Assembly (NCBI RefSeq): GCF_004343585.1
Contig: NZ_SLYW01000002.1
Location: 558,001 to 622,000, forward strand
DNA: 64,000 nt
Source: Neorhizobium sp. JUb45
GTDB lineage: Bacteria; Pseudomonadota; Alphaproteobacteria; Rhizobiales; Rhizobiaceae
Direction of reading: 5' to 3'
Below the pieces are notes generated by a model that saw nothing but the letters and a program-made list of their open reading frames with translations, did no database searches and had not been told where the DNA came from. Numbering within the stretch: position 1 is the stretch's first letter; every line of letters begins with the position of its first letter. Position numbers and translations under genes: made by a program. Positions 9,285-17,866 of the stretch are shown one piece after another.

Positions 9285-9656
9285 GGGTAAATCTACGCTT
9301 TTTGCTGCTGATCCGGCCTTTATGCTCCATATAAACATTGAGGGGGTCAAGCGGAAGACGTATCGAAATGATGCTTGCAGTCGCTGCACCAATGTTCTAT
9401 TGCGAGATGGCAATGTAATGTTGAAGATTAAAAATAATATACTTATTTAAACTTTTAGGTAAGGTTAACAAAGTGCGTGTTGCGATGAAGCAACATCAAA
9501 CTTCAGCCGCCTCGCCGCCACAAACAATTCACATTTCGGCTCTTTCATCTCCGCAATTGACCTTCAATTTCATCTCCAACGGGCGACGAACGAAAAATGT
9601 TTTGGAACCACACGGGCTCCGCAACGTTCACTGACCCGAGTACAAGGAGATTAAGT
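9285..9656. other. Intergenic region with AT-rich tract and inverted repeat upstream of porin
   Basis: 372 bp between the divergent SDR and porin genes. It holds a notably AT-rich stretch at about 9420-9475, then an inverted repeat TGTTGC-6-GCAACA (9478-9495). It also holds a long untranslated region before the porin Shine-Dalgarno sequence AAGGAGA (9643-9649). I see no ORF with coding character. It probably contains the porin promoter and its regulator sites, but no promoter hexamers stand out reliably. Confidence 0.5.
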
Positions 9657-10304
9657 ATGCGTACCATTATCGCTTCCATCATCGTTTCCGGCGTAAGCCT
9701 CATCGCAGTTTCGGCTGCCCAGGCTGCTGACGCTGTCGAGCAGATCCCGGAAGCACCGGTTGCCATGGACCAGCCGGCTCCGGCTGCTAACTGGTCGGGT
9801 TACTACCTCGGCGCCACCGGCAACTACGATTTCGCCGGCAAGGCAAGCGGCGGCGACGCCGACAGCAAGGCCGACGGTTTCGGCGGTTCGCTCTACACCG
9901 GTTACAACTGGCAGAGCGGCCAGGTCGTCTACGGCGTCGAAGCTGACGTCGGCATGGCTGACCAGAAGGGTTACGCCGGTAACGGCGTCGACATGAAGGA
10001 AGGCTGGAACGGTTCCGTTCGCGGCCGCGTCGGTTACGACCTCAGCCCGGTTCTCGTTTACGGTACGGCCGGTGTTGCTGCTGCCAACAACAAGGTATCC
10101 AACGCTGCCGGTTCTGACGACAAGACCGCAGTCGGCTACACGGTTGGCGCCGGTGTCGAAACGATGGTGACCGACAACATCACCGCTCGCGTCGAATACC
10201 GCTACACCGATTACCAGAAGAAAGACTTCAACGTCGGCGGCACCACCTACTCGCGTGGTTTTGACGACAACAGCGTCAAGGTCGGTATCGGCATGAAGTT
10301 CTGA
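9657..10304 (+). CDS. Outer-membrane beta-barrel protein (Omp25/Omp31/RopB family)
   Basis: 215 residues. The start at 9657 is set by AAGGAGA and by the signal peptide that follows, ending SAAQAAD. The mature protein begins with a Pro-rich linker, then ANWSGYYLG and GYNWQSGQVVYGVEADVG, the usual opening strands of alphaproteobacterial 8-stranded barrels. It ends in phenylalanine (GIGMKF), the beta-barrel assembly signal. Codon use is strongly biased (GGT/GTT/GAC style), suggesting high expression. It is monocistronic: its own long leader upstream and a strong terminator 25 bp downstream. RopB-type proteins are abundant outer-membrane proteins. A specific transport substrate is not known. Confidence 0.92.
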   Translation: MRTIIASIIVSGVSLIAVSAAQAADAVEQIPEAPVAMDQPAPAANWSGYYLGATGNYDFAGKASGGDADSKADGFGGSLYTGYNWQSGQVVYGVEADVGMADQKGYAGNGVDMKEGWNGSVRGRVGYDLSPVLVYGTAGVAAANNKVSNAAGSDDKTAVGYTVGAGVETMVTDNITARVEYRYTDYQKKDFNVGGTTYSRGFDDNSVKVGIGMKF

Positions 10305-10329
10305 TCCGATCCTTCGGATTGATTTTGAG

Positions 10330-10359
10330 AGGCCGGGAGCGAAAGCTCCCGGCCTTTTG
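10330..10359 (+). terminator. Rho-independent terminator of porin gene
   Basis: Perfect 11-bp stem AGGCCGGGAGC / GCTCCCGGCCT with a GAAA tetraloop, followed by TTTT. Confidence 0.92.
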
Positions 10360-10384
10360 CATGTTCGAATTCAACAAATGCGAT

Positions 10385-10470
10385 CGTCATGCTCGGGCCT
10401 GTCCCGAGCATCTGCCGCGGTGAATTTGTGGCACCGTGGTCGGATCCTCGGCACAAGGCCGAGGATGACG
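10385..10470. repeat. Rhizobial-type composite palindromic repeat
   Basis: Outer arms CGTCAT / ATGACG enclose two perfect hairpins, ATGCTCGGG-CCTGT-CCCGAGCAT (10389-10411) and ATCCTCGGC-ACAAG-GCCGAGGAT (10444-10466). It lies between two convergent genes. The structure is typical of dispersed non-coding repeats in rhizobia and is not coding. Confidence 0.75.
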
Positions 10471-10490
10471 AAGGAGCGTTTTGCCGTGGC

Positions 10491-11480
10491 TCAATCCATC
10501 TGGATATTGGCGTTCTTGACCACCGGTCCCCATTTGGCCAGTTCCGCTGTCACATGCTTGCCGAGCTCTTCCGGCGTCGAACCGACGATGGTGGCGCTGA
10601 ATTCCTTCATGCGCTCCGCCACTTTCGGGTCCTTCAACGCCGCATTGGCCGCCTCGTTGAGTTTGGCGACGGCTTCCGGCGGCGTGCCTGCCGGTGCGAA
10701 GAGCGCATTCCACGTATAGGTCTCGTAACCCGGCACGGTTTCGGCGACCGTGGCTACGTCGGGGAAGGACGGCGCACGTTCCTTGGTGGTGACACCCAGC
10801 GCCTTCAGTGTCTTGCCCTTGATGTGGCCGGAGGAGGAGGGCAGGTTATCGAACATGATCGAGATCTGGTTGCCGATCAGGTCGTTCAAGGCCGGCCCGG
10901 CACCCTTGTAGGGAACGTGCTGCATGGTGGTGCCGGTCATCGACTTGAACAGTTCGCCTGACAGATGCAGCGGCGTGCCGTTGCCGGATGAAGCGTAGGA
11001 ATATTTGTCCGGCTCCTTCTTCAGGAGATCGATCAGTTCCTGCACCGAATTGACCGGTAGTTCCGGATTGACCACCAGCACGTTCGGCACCACGACCAGT
11101 AGCGAAACAGGCGCAAAATCCTTTTCCGGATCGTATGGTTTTGTTTTCAGGATCAGCGGGTTGAGGGCATGTGTTGCGACGGTGCCCATCAGGATCGTGT
11201 AACCATCCGGTTCGGCGCGCGCCACGCGGTCGGCACCGAGATTGCCGCCGGCGCCCGCCACGTTTTCGACCACCACCTGCTGGCCGAGGATCTCGCCCAT
11301 CTTCTGCGCAACCACGCGGCCGACCACATCGGTGGAGCCACCCGCGGCAAAGGGGACCACCAGCGTTATGGTGTTGTTTGGAAAGTCTTTAGCCTGTGCG
11401 GTCGAACCGAGCGACATCAGAGCCAGTGTTGTACCGGCAAGCGCAAGCGCTGTCCGCCGCGTGAACGCAGAGTGTGTCAT
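10491..11480 (-). CDS. Tripartite tricarboxylate transporter substrate-binding protein (Bug/TctC family), orphan
   Basis: 329 residues. The start at 11480 follows GGAGGAA. An N-terminal signal peptide with a preceding RR pair (TRRTALALAGTTLALMSLGSTAQA) directs export. Bug-family marks are IVPFAAGGSTDVVGR, QQVVVENVAGAGGN, ARAEPDGYTILMGT, SYASSGNGTPLHL and HVPYKG. Such proteins bind small carboxylates in the periplasm and deliver them to TctAB membrane subunits. No TctA or TctB gene is adjacent, so this is an orphan binding protein. It is a paralogue of the protein at 57018-57983. The ligand is unknown. Confidence 0.93.
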   Translation of the reverse strand: MTHSAFTRRTALALAGTTLALMSLGSTAQAKDFPNNTITLVVPFAAGGSTDVVGRVVAQKMGEILGQQVVVENVAGAGGNLGADRVARAEPDGYTILMGTVATHALNPLILKTKPYDPEKDFAPVSLLVVVPNVLVVNPELPVNSVQELIDLLKKEPDKYSYASSGNGTPLHLSGELFKSMTGTTMQHVPYKGAGPALNDLIGNQISIMFDNLPSSSGHIKGKTLKALGVTTKERAPSFPDVATVAETVPGYETYTWNALFAPAGTPPEAVAKLNEAANAALKDPKVAERMKEFSATIVGSTPEELGKHVTAELAKWGPVVKNANIQMD

Positions 11481-11607
11481 GAAATTTCCTCCATCGCGGC
11501 CTCCCGCCGCTCACGCGATAGTAGCGGAGGAGGGGATGAGAGCAAGCTTTTGCAGCCCGCCCTCATCCTAAGGTCGTATAGAGGTCTTCAGTGAAGAGCA
11601 GGCCGGC

Positions 11608-12204
11608 TCAGCCGTTCGACTTCATCTCGTTGTAATCGCCAAAACGCTTGGCGAAGGTTTCGCGCCATGCCGCGAGAAACGGGCGATCCTCTTCCCACTG
11701 GCTGGCAAAGCGCAGGTCGAGATAACCGAGCAGCGCCGCCAGCGAAAAATGGCCGCCGTTCAGTTTTTTGCCGGTCTTCGGCAGGTTCTTTTCCAGATGA
11801 TCGAGGCCACGCGTGACCTTGCTCCACTGCTTGTCGATCCACGGCTGGTGGATCTTGTCTTCCGGGCGAAAACGGCGCTCATAGACGATGGCGAGCAGGC
11901 AATCGGTGATGCCGTCGCACAGCGCTTCCAGCACTTCCGCATCGGTGCGCTTCTCGTGCTTTTTCGGATAAAGCCGATTGCCGGACAGGCGGTCGAGATA
12001 GGACATGATGGCGACGCTGTCATACACGGCGCGGCCATCGGCCGTGAGCAGCGTCGGAATTTTTCCAAGCGGATTGTTGTCGATCAGTTCAGACGGTTCC
12101 GGCCCGGTTTCCGTCTTCACTTCTTCAACGTCGAGGCTGAGATAACGGGCGGCCATGCGGCATTTCGCCGAATAGGGAGAGGCGGGCGAATAAAGGATTT
12201 TCAT
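11608..12204 (-). CDS. Glutathione S-transferase family protein
   Basis: 198 residues. The N-terminal thioredoxin-like domain starts KILYSPASPYSAKCRM, where SPYSAKCR takes the place of the active-site loop. NNPLGKIPTLLTADGRAVYDSVAIMSYLD is the usual cis-Pro and glutathione-binding SNAIL-like region (here DSVAI). The C-terminal half is helical. It resembles the small cytosolic GSTs common in rhizobia, and the substrate is unknown. It lies 30 bp downstream of the RNase T2 gene on the same strand and could be co-transcribed. Confidence 0.9.
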   Translation of the reverse strand: MKILYSPASPYSAKCRMAARYLSLDVEEVKTETGPEPSELIDNNPLGKIPTLLTADGRAVYDSVAIMSYLDRLSGNRLYPKKHEKRTDAEVLEALCDGITDCLLAIVYERRFRPEDKIHQPWIDKQWSKVTRGLDHLEKNLPKTGKKLNGGHFSLAALLGYLDLRFASQWEEDRPFLAAWRETFAKRFGDYNEMKSNG

Positions 12205-12234
12205 TGCGAGAATACCATGTTGGAGATCAGAAAA

Positions 12235-12927
12235 TTATTGTGCCGGCGGCACGCTGACGCGGGATAGAGAGCAACTGCGCCGATCGACTTCCGGGCAGGT
12301 GCGGAAACCGAAATCCTTGGTCATGCAGATACGAACCTCTTCCAGCTTGTCCCGCTCGCAGGTGACGGCGACGCCCTGCGGCTGCATGCCGGGATTGGCC
12401 GCAATGAACGCTTCTTCGATTGCCTTGGCAGAGGTCGTCTGGGCCTTTGCCGGATCGGCGAGCCCGGCGGGCATTTTTACGCGATCATACGCGGTGCGGA
12501 TCGCGGTCAGATAATCACGCTGCGAAAGCCCGCTGCAGGCGCCATGCTTGCGCCACTGGTGGCCGATCAGCCCCATCGACGGCATGATATCGAACAGCGG
12601 TTCGCCCAGCTGGTTCGGCACGCGGCCAGCTTCGCCGGTGGTGCAGAATTCCGGATATCCGCGGTCGTATTGCGGCCACAGCCCGTGCACGATGAAGCCG
12701 AAATCCTTGTCCCCACCGCATTGTTGCGCGTTACGTCCGCCTCTTTGCGTGTCGCAGAAGGTTGGCGACCACGAAAGCGACAGGACATAGAAATCAAACA
12801 CGCCTGCTTGCCCGCGCGGGCGATTGCGCTCCTGTGACGAAACGTCTGTCGCCAGCGTCAAAACAGATGAAAATGCCAGCATTGCTGTGGCTGCGATCCG
12901 GATGGCAGCGAAAAATTTCCTCGTCAT
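12235..12927 (-). CDS. Ribonuclease T2 family protein, secreted
   Basis: 230 residues with an N-terminal signal peptide (about 1-31). Both conserved active-site blocks of the T2 family are present: HGLWPQY (CAS-1) and GHQWRKHGAC (CAS-2), with catalytic histidines and the Glu-like neighbourhood. Several cysteines (TFCDTQ, FCTTG, CSGL, CERD, CMTKD, CPEV, CSLS) can form disulfides in the periplasm. These enzymes cleave single-stranded RNA through a 2',3'-cyclic intermediate and may serve nutrient scavenging. It is transcribed away from the UPF0104 gene. Confidence 0.92.
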   Translation of the reverse strand: MTRKFFAAIRIAATAMLAFSSVLTLATDVSSQERNRPRGQAGVFDFYVLSLSWSPTFCDTQRGGRNAQQCGGDKDFGFIVHGLWPQYDRGYPEFCTTGEAGRVPNQLGEPLFDIMPSMGLIGHQWRKHGACSGLSQRDYLTAIRTAYDRVKMPAGLADPAKAQTTSAKAIEEAFIAANPGMQPQGVAVTCERDKLEEVRICMTKDFGFRTCPEVDRRSCSLSRVSVPPAQ

Positions 12928-13062
12928 GGTCGAAAAATCCCGGTCTCTGGAACATCAATGCGTGGGAAAGGTTGAATGGTTAGGAACTTGGCGGCTAAGC
13001 TGCTGCTTCGCGGGCGGCTGCACGTTGTGGCCGTGGTGAGGAGTGAAGAGCGAAACGGCTTA

Positions 13063-14028
13063 ATGACATTCAAGAAATACCTATGGCCGACCGTGGGTGC
13101 GCTGACGATAGCGCTTTCGGCATGGCTTCTCTACAAGGAATTGCGCGGCCTGTCTCTCGACGATCTGTGGGACAGTTTTATCGCCATCCCCATGATGGAC
13201 TGGTTTCTGGCGGCATTGTGCACGCTGGTCGCCTATGCGGCGCTGGCAGGCTATGACCGCATCGCGCTGATGCATCTCGGCAGGAAAATCGACTGGTGGT
13301 TCATCACCATCTGCTCCTTCACCACCTACGCCCTGTCGCACAATGTCGGCGCCTCGGTGGTTTCGGGTGCCGTCGTGCGTTACCGGGCCTATTCGACGCG
13401 TGGCATGACCCCTTCGGAGATCGGCGTGCTGATTGCCGTCTGCTCCTTCACATTCATCCTCGGCACGCTGCTTCTGGCCGGTCTGGTTCTGGTCTATGAA
13501 CCGGAGCTGATCGAACGTTTTGGTGATCTGGTGCCGGTCGAGGCGTCGGCTGCGACGGGTGTTCTCATCCTGGCGCTGATCGGTCTTTATGTCGTGGCAA
13601 GCTTCATGAAGCTGAAGCCGCTGAAGCTCGGCTCGATCAACATCTTCTATCCGGCCCCGAAGGTGGTTCTTCCGCAATTGCTGATCGCTCCCATCGAGCT
13701 GATCGGTGCTGCCGGCATCATCTATTTCGCGCTGCCGGAAGCCGGCAATCCCGGCTTCATGATCGTGCTTGGAATTTTTCTGATCTCGTTCTCGGCAGCA
13801 CTGCTTTCGCATGCGCCGGGTGGCCTGGGCGTGCTGGAACTGGTGTTCCTTATGGGCCTGCCGGACATGAACCAGGCGGATGTCATTGCTGCCCTGCTGG
13901 TCTTCCGGCTGTTCTACCTGATCATCCCGTTCATCATGGCACTGGTGGTGATCCTGATCTTCGAACGATCACAGTTCAAGGCCAACAACCCGCCGGACTT
14001 GCGGCGTGGCGAACAGCACGAGAGCTGA
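13063..14028 (+). CDS. Lysylphosphatidylglycerol synthase TM-region (UPF0104/MprF-like) membrane protein
   Basis: 321 residues from the ATG at 13063. An upstream in-frame ATG at 12976 would give an implausible Arg-rich leader. About eight hydrophobic segments span the chain. The pattern YALSHNVGASVVSGAVVRYR followed by a helix, and SHAPGGLGVLE near the C-terminus, is the conserved core of the MprF membrane (flippase-like) domain. The cytoplasmic aminoacyl-transferase domain of MprF is absent. The role is therefore probably lipid translocation or an unknown membrane function, and not lysyl-PG synthesis by itself. It converges with rlmJ across a shared terminator. Confidence 0.88.
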   Translation: MTFKKYLWPTVGALTIALSAWLLYKELRGLSLDDLWDSFIAIPMMDWFLAALCTLVAYAALAGYDRIALMHLGRKIDWWFITICSFTTYALSHNVGASVVSGAVVRYRAYSTRGMTPSEIGVLIAVCSFTFILGTLLLAGLVLVYEPELIERFGDLVPVEASAATGVLILALIGLYVVASFMKLKPLKLGSINIFYPAPKVVLPQLLIAPIELIGAAGIIYFALPEAGNPGFMIVLGIFLISFSAALLSHAPGGLGVLELVFLMGLPDMNQADVIAALLVFRLFYLIIPFIMALVVILIFERSQFKANNPPDLRRGEQHES

Positions 14029-14034
14029 ACAGAG

Positions 14035-14060
14035 AAAAGGCGCCTCCAGGGGCGCCTTTT
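14035..14060. terminator. Bidirectional terminator between convergent genes
   Basis: Perfect stem AAAAGGCGCC / GGCGCCTTTT with a 6-nt loop, lying between the stops of the UPF0104 gene and rlmJ. The A-run and T-run make it usable in both directions. Confidence 0.92.
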
Positions 14061-14062
14061 CG

Positions 14063-14947
14063 TCAGTCTTCGTCGCGTTCGATAACCTCTTCGCCGCGCA
14101 GCCAGAAGGCGCGTTGCGAGGCATAACGATCCTTCGCCATGGCCTCCTTCAGCGCTGGAAGCACCAGATGCAGCTCGTCCTTCAGCGTGAAGGGCGGGTT
14201 GACGACGATGACGCCTGAACCATTCAGCCCGGTCGCTCCACGGTCGCTGATCACCGTCAGTTCGGCGCACAGCATTTTTGGAATGTTGAGTGCCTGCAAC
14301 TGTTCGTGAAACGCCTTGATCGGCGCGCCCTTTTTCAACGGATACCACAGGCAATAGGTGCCGCCCGGAAAACGCCGGTACGCGGTGGCCAGTCCCTTGG
14401 CGAGGCGCTCGTATTCGCCTTCGATCTCGAAGGGCGGATCGACCAGCACGACACCGCGTTTTTCCTTCGGCGGCAGATGCGCGCCGAGCGCCAGCCAGCC
14501 GTCGAGTTCGGTGACGCGGGTCTGGAAATCACCTTCGAACAGGCGCGAAAGGCGGTTGAAGTCGTCGGGATGCAGTTCCATCGCCGCCAGCCTGTCCTGC
14601 GGACGAAACAGCATGCGTGAAAGTTTTGGCGAGCCGGGATAGAGTTTGAGCGTCCCGTTTTTGTCGAAATCGGGGTTCAGCTCGCGCACGGCATCCAGAT
14701 AAGGCTTCAGCACCGCAGCGACCTGCGGCGAAAATTCCGCCGCCATCACCTTGCCGATACCGTCGCGCCATTCGCCGGTCTTTTGCGCTTCTTCCGAAGA
14801 CAGGTCGTACAGGCCGATACCCGCATGCGTATCGAGCACGCGAAAGGCCTTGTCCTTCTTCTGCATATAGATGACCAGCTGCGCCAGCACCGCATGCTTG
14901 AGAACATCGGCAAAATTGCCGGCATGGTAGATGTGGCGGTAGTTCAT
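14063..14947 (-). CDS. rlmJ: 23S rRNA (adenine(2030)-N6)-methyltransferase
   Basis: 294 residues from the ATG at 14947. An earlier start at 15013 adds an unsupported leader. The N-terminus NYRHIYHAGNFADVLKH is the RlmJ signature. The SAM-binding region includes VLDTHAGIGLYDL. The N6-adenine methyltransferase catalytic motif is DPPFE, in VVLVDPPFE (DPPYE in E. coli). It methylates A2030 of 23S rRNA. It is divergent from the molybdopterin oxidoreductase gene, with 77 bp between starts. Confidence 0.96.
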   Translation of the reverse strand: MNYRHIYHAGNFADVLKHAVLAQLVIYMQKKDKAFRVLDTHAGIGLYDLSSEEAQKTGEWRDGIGKVMAAEFSPQVAAVLKPYLDAVRELNPDFDKNGTLKLYPGSPKLSRMLFRPQDRLAAMELHPDDFNRLSRLFEGDFQTRVTELDGWLALGAHLPPKEKRGVVLVDPPFEIEGEYERLAKGLATAYRRFPGGTYCLWYPLKKGAPIKAFHEQLQALNIPKMLCAELTVISDRGATGLNGSGVIVVNPPFTLKDELHLVLPALKEAMAKDRYASQRAFWLRGEEVIERDED

Positions 14948-15024
14948 GGCTGCTCCGGATGAATAAAACTGATGAGCCGCAAATCTTGCTTTTTGCGTGC
15001 CTGCCCATGCCATATAGAAATCCG

Positions 15025-17157
15025 ATGAACATTGCGACGCCCATCTCCACTCGACACCTGCCCGGCCACAATTCCGTGGCGCACACGGTCTGTCCGCACG
15101 ACTGTCCCTCCGCCTGCGCGCTCGATATCGATATCACTGCTGACGGAAAGATCGGACGGGTACGCGGCTCGGCCGACAACAGTTATACGGCCGGCGTCAT
15201 CTGCGCCAAGGTCGCGCGTTATGCCGAGCGGCTTTACCATCCCGGCCGCCTGATGGTGCCGCAGCGACGGGCAGGGGCCAAGGGCGATGGCAACTGGCAA
15301 GAGATCTCGTGGGAGGCGGCGCTCGACGAGATTGCCGACGCTTTCGTCAAGGCCGAGGCGCGCCACGGCTCGGAAGCAGTCTGGCCGTATTTTTATGCCG
15401 GCACGATGGGGCAGGTGCAGCGCGACTCGATTGAACGTCTGCGCCATGCCAAAAAGTATTCGGGCTTTTTCGGCACGATCTGCACCAACATGGCCTGGAC
15501 CGGTTATGTGATGGGCACCGGCGACCTGCGCGGCCCAGATCCGCGCGAGATCGGCAAGGCCGATTGCGTGGTGATCTGGGGCTCGAACGTCGTCTCCACG
15601 CAGGTCAACGTCATGACCCATGCGATAAAAGCCCGCAAGGAACGCGGCGCAAAAATCGTCGTCGTCGACATTTACGACAACCCGACCATGAAACAGGCCG
15701 ACATGGCGCTGACCGTGCGCCCCGGCACTGATGCGGCGCTCGCCTGCGCCGTCATGCACATCGCCTTTCGCGATGGTCATGCCGACCGCGCCTATATGGA
15801 AAAGTTTGCCGACGATCCTGCCGGTCTCGAAGCGCATTTGAAAACCCGCACGCCGGAATGGGCATCCGCCATCGCAGGTCTGTCGGTCGAAGAGATCGAG
15901 GCTTTTGCCCGGCTGATCGGCACGACCAAAAAGACCTTCTTCCGGCTCGGTTACGGTTTTGCCCGCCAGCGCAACGGCACCGCCGCCATGCATGCGGCAC
16001 TTTCCATCGCCACGGTGCTCGGCTCCTGGCAATACGAGGGCGGCGGCGCCTTTCACAACAATGGCGCCATCTATCATCTCGACAAATCGCACCTGATGGG
16101 CACGGCTTTCGTCGATCCCGATATCCGCATGCTCGACCAGTCGCAGATCGGCCGCGTCCTGACCGGCGATGCCGAGGCGCTGCGGCATCGCGGCCCGGTC
16201 GATGCGCTGCTGATCCAGAACACCAACCCGATGAATGTTGCGCCCGAACAACGCCTCGTCCGCGACGGTTTTATGCGCGATGATCTGTTCGTGGCGGTGC
16301 ACGAGCATTTCATGACCGATACGGCGAAGGTCGCCGACATCGTCCTGCCGGCCACCATGTTCGTCGAACATGACGATCTCTATCGTGGCGGCGGCCACAT
16401 GCACATTCTGCTCGGCCCCAAACTCGTCGAGCCGCCTCCGAGCGTGCGCACCAACCTCTTCGTCATCGAGGAACTGGCCAAACGCCTTGGCATCGACCAC
16501 TGTCCCGGTTTCGGTGAGGATGAGCGCAGCCATATCGACCGCATTCTCTCCGACAGCGGCTGGCCGGGTTACGACGATCTGGCGCGCGACAAATGGATCG
16601 ACGCCCAGCCGGATTTCGAAACCGCGCATTATCTCAACGGCTTCGGCTACGATGACGGCAAATTCCGCTTCAGCCCCGACTGGGCAAACGGTCCTTCACC
16701 GGACATGCCGCCGGAAAATGTCGGGCCGCTCGGGCCCGTCGCCAATCTTCCGATCTTCCCGGATCATGTCGAGCTGATCGAGGCACCGGACGAGGAGCAC
16801 CCTTTCCGCCTCGCCACGTCGCCTGCGCGAAGCTTTCTCAACTCCTCTTTCACAGAGACAAAGGGCTCTGTGCAGAAGGAGGGGCGGCCCGACGTGATGA
16901 TCGAGCCATCCGACGCCGAACGCCTCGGCATCGCTGACGGCGATATCGTGCACATCGGAAACTGCCGTGGCGATATCCGGCTGCATGCCCGCATCGTTGC
17001 GGGTGCGCGGGCGGGTGTGCTGGTGGCTGAGGGGCTGTGGCCGAATTCGGCGCATCTCGATGGCGAGGGCATCAATGTGCTGACCGGCGCCGATGCCGTT
17101 GCGCCCTATGGCGGTGCCGCATTTCACGACAATCGGGTCTGGCTCCGCAAGGGCTGA
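15025..17157 (+). CDS. Molybdopterin-dependent oxidoreductase (DMSO reductase superfamily)
   Basis: About 710 residues from the ATG at 15025. A start at 14959 adds 22 residues of no family character. Near the N-terminus is a four-cysteine iron-sulfur motif, VCPHDCPSACALD then VICAKV. The middle holds the molybdopterin-binding fold (VVIWGSNVVSTQVN, YGFARQRNGTAA, QNTNPMNVAPEQ), and the C-terminal part is a typical MGD-binding domain. No signal peptide, so probably cytoplasmic. It belongs to the BisC/anaerobic-dehydrogenase-like group, and the electron donor and substrate are not evident. The window also encodes MoaD and MoaE, which make its cofactor. Confidence 0.9.
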   Translation: MNIATPISTRHLPGHNSVAHTVCPHDCPSACALDIDITADGKIGRVRGSADNSYTAGVICAKVARYAERLYHPGRLMVPQRRAGAKGDGNWQEISWEAALDEIADAFVKAEARHGSEAVWPYFYAGTMGQVQRDSIERLRHAKKYSGFFGTICTNMAWTGYVMGTGDLRGPDPREIGKADCVVIWGSNVVSTQVNVMTHAIKARKERGAKIVVVDIYDNPTMKQADMALTVRPGTDAALACAVMHIAFRDGHADRAYMEKFADDPAGLEAHLKTRTPEWASAIAGLSVEEIEAFARLIGTTKKTFFRLGYGFARQRNGTAAMHAALSIATVLGSWQYEGGGAFHNNGAIYHLDKSHLMGTAFVDPDIRMLDQSQIGRVLTGDAEALRHRGPVDALLIQNTNPMNVAPEQRLVRDGFMRDDLFVAVHEHFMTDTAKVADIVLPATMFVEHDDLYRGGGHMHILLGPKLVEPPPSVRTNLFVIEELAKRLGIDHCPGFGEDERSHIDRILSDSGWPGYDDLARDKWIDAQPDFETAHYLNGFGYDDGKFRFSPDWANGPSPDMPPENVGPLGPVANLPIFPDHVELIEAPDEEHPFRLATSPARSFLNSSFTETKGSVQKEGRPDVMIEPSDAERLGIADGDIVHIGNCRGDIRLHARIVAGARAGVLVAEGLWPNSAHLDGEGINVLTGADAVAPYGGAAFHDNRVWLRKG

Positions 17158-17197
17158 TCCTGCATCATCATGCCCAAATGGAATCACAGGAACGGAC

Positions 17198-17818
17198 ATG
17201 ATCGACATCGACGCTTCCGAAACCGAACGCGTGCGCCTGATTGGCCGCGAAACGCTCTACAAGGGCTTTGTAAGTCTGGAAAAACTGACGTTTGAACAGC
17301 ACATGCGGGATGGCAGCCTCGTGACCGTTCATCGCGAAGTCCATGATCATGGTAGTGCCGCCGCCATTCTGCTTCATGATGCGAAGGACGACACGGTCGT
17401 TCTGGTGCGCCAGTTTCGTGCCGGCGCCTTCGTCAATGGCGATGCTGCCTTCATGCTGGAATTGCCGGCCGGACTGATCGATGAGGGTGAAAATCCTGCC
17501 GAGGCGGTTGTTCGCGAGGCAATGGAGGAAACCGGCTTCAAGATCGATGAAGTGCATCATATTTGCGAGATGTACCCGACGCCCGGTGCACTGACGGAAA
17601 AGCTGTCGCTGTTTGCCGCCAGCATCGATGCCACTCACAAGCTCGGGCAGGGCGGTGGGCTTGCCGGTGAAGGCGAGGATATCGAGGTCGTCACGCTTGG
17701 CCTTGACGAGGCCTATCGTATGATCAGCACCGGCGAGATTACCGATGCCAAGACCATCGTCGCGCTGCAATGGGCGATGATCAACCGTGCTGCGCTCTCG
17801 TCCGGCAATCTTGGCTGA
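17198..17818 (+). CDS. NUDIX hydrolase, ADP-ribose pyrophosphatase-like
   Basis: 206 residues from the ATG at 17198, with AGGAA upstream. The Nudix box is complete: G-x5-E-x7-REAMEETGF, read in GLIDEGENPAEAVVREAMEE. The preceding VLVRQFRAGAF and FMLELPAGLI strands are typical of the ADP-ribose/GDP-mannose pyrophosphatase (NudF/NudK) branch. It probably cleaves ADP-ribose or a related nucleotide sugar. It lies 40 bp after the molybdopterin oxidoreductase and may share its transcript. Confidence 0.9.
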   Translation: MIDIDASETERVRLIGRETLYKGFVSLEKLTFEQHMRDGSLVTVHREVHDHGSAAAILLHDAKDDTVVLVRQFRAGAFVNGDAAFMLELPAGLIDEGENPAEAVVREAMEETGFKIDEVHHICEMYPTPGALTEKLSLFAASIDATHKLGQGGGLAGEGEDIEVVTLGLDEAYRMISTGEITDAKTIVALQWAMINRAALSSGNLG

Positions 17819-17866
17819 GGCAAGGGCGTCTGAGTAGCGTGAGCAACTCGGGGTAAGGCTATACCA

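Noticed and set aside
14944-16629. 561-codon minus-strand ORF opposite the molybdopterin oxidoreductase
   Set aside because: No recognisable motif, while the plus strand encodes the iron-sulfur and MGD-binding motifs. It is a shadow frame.
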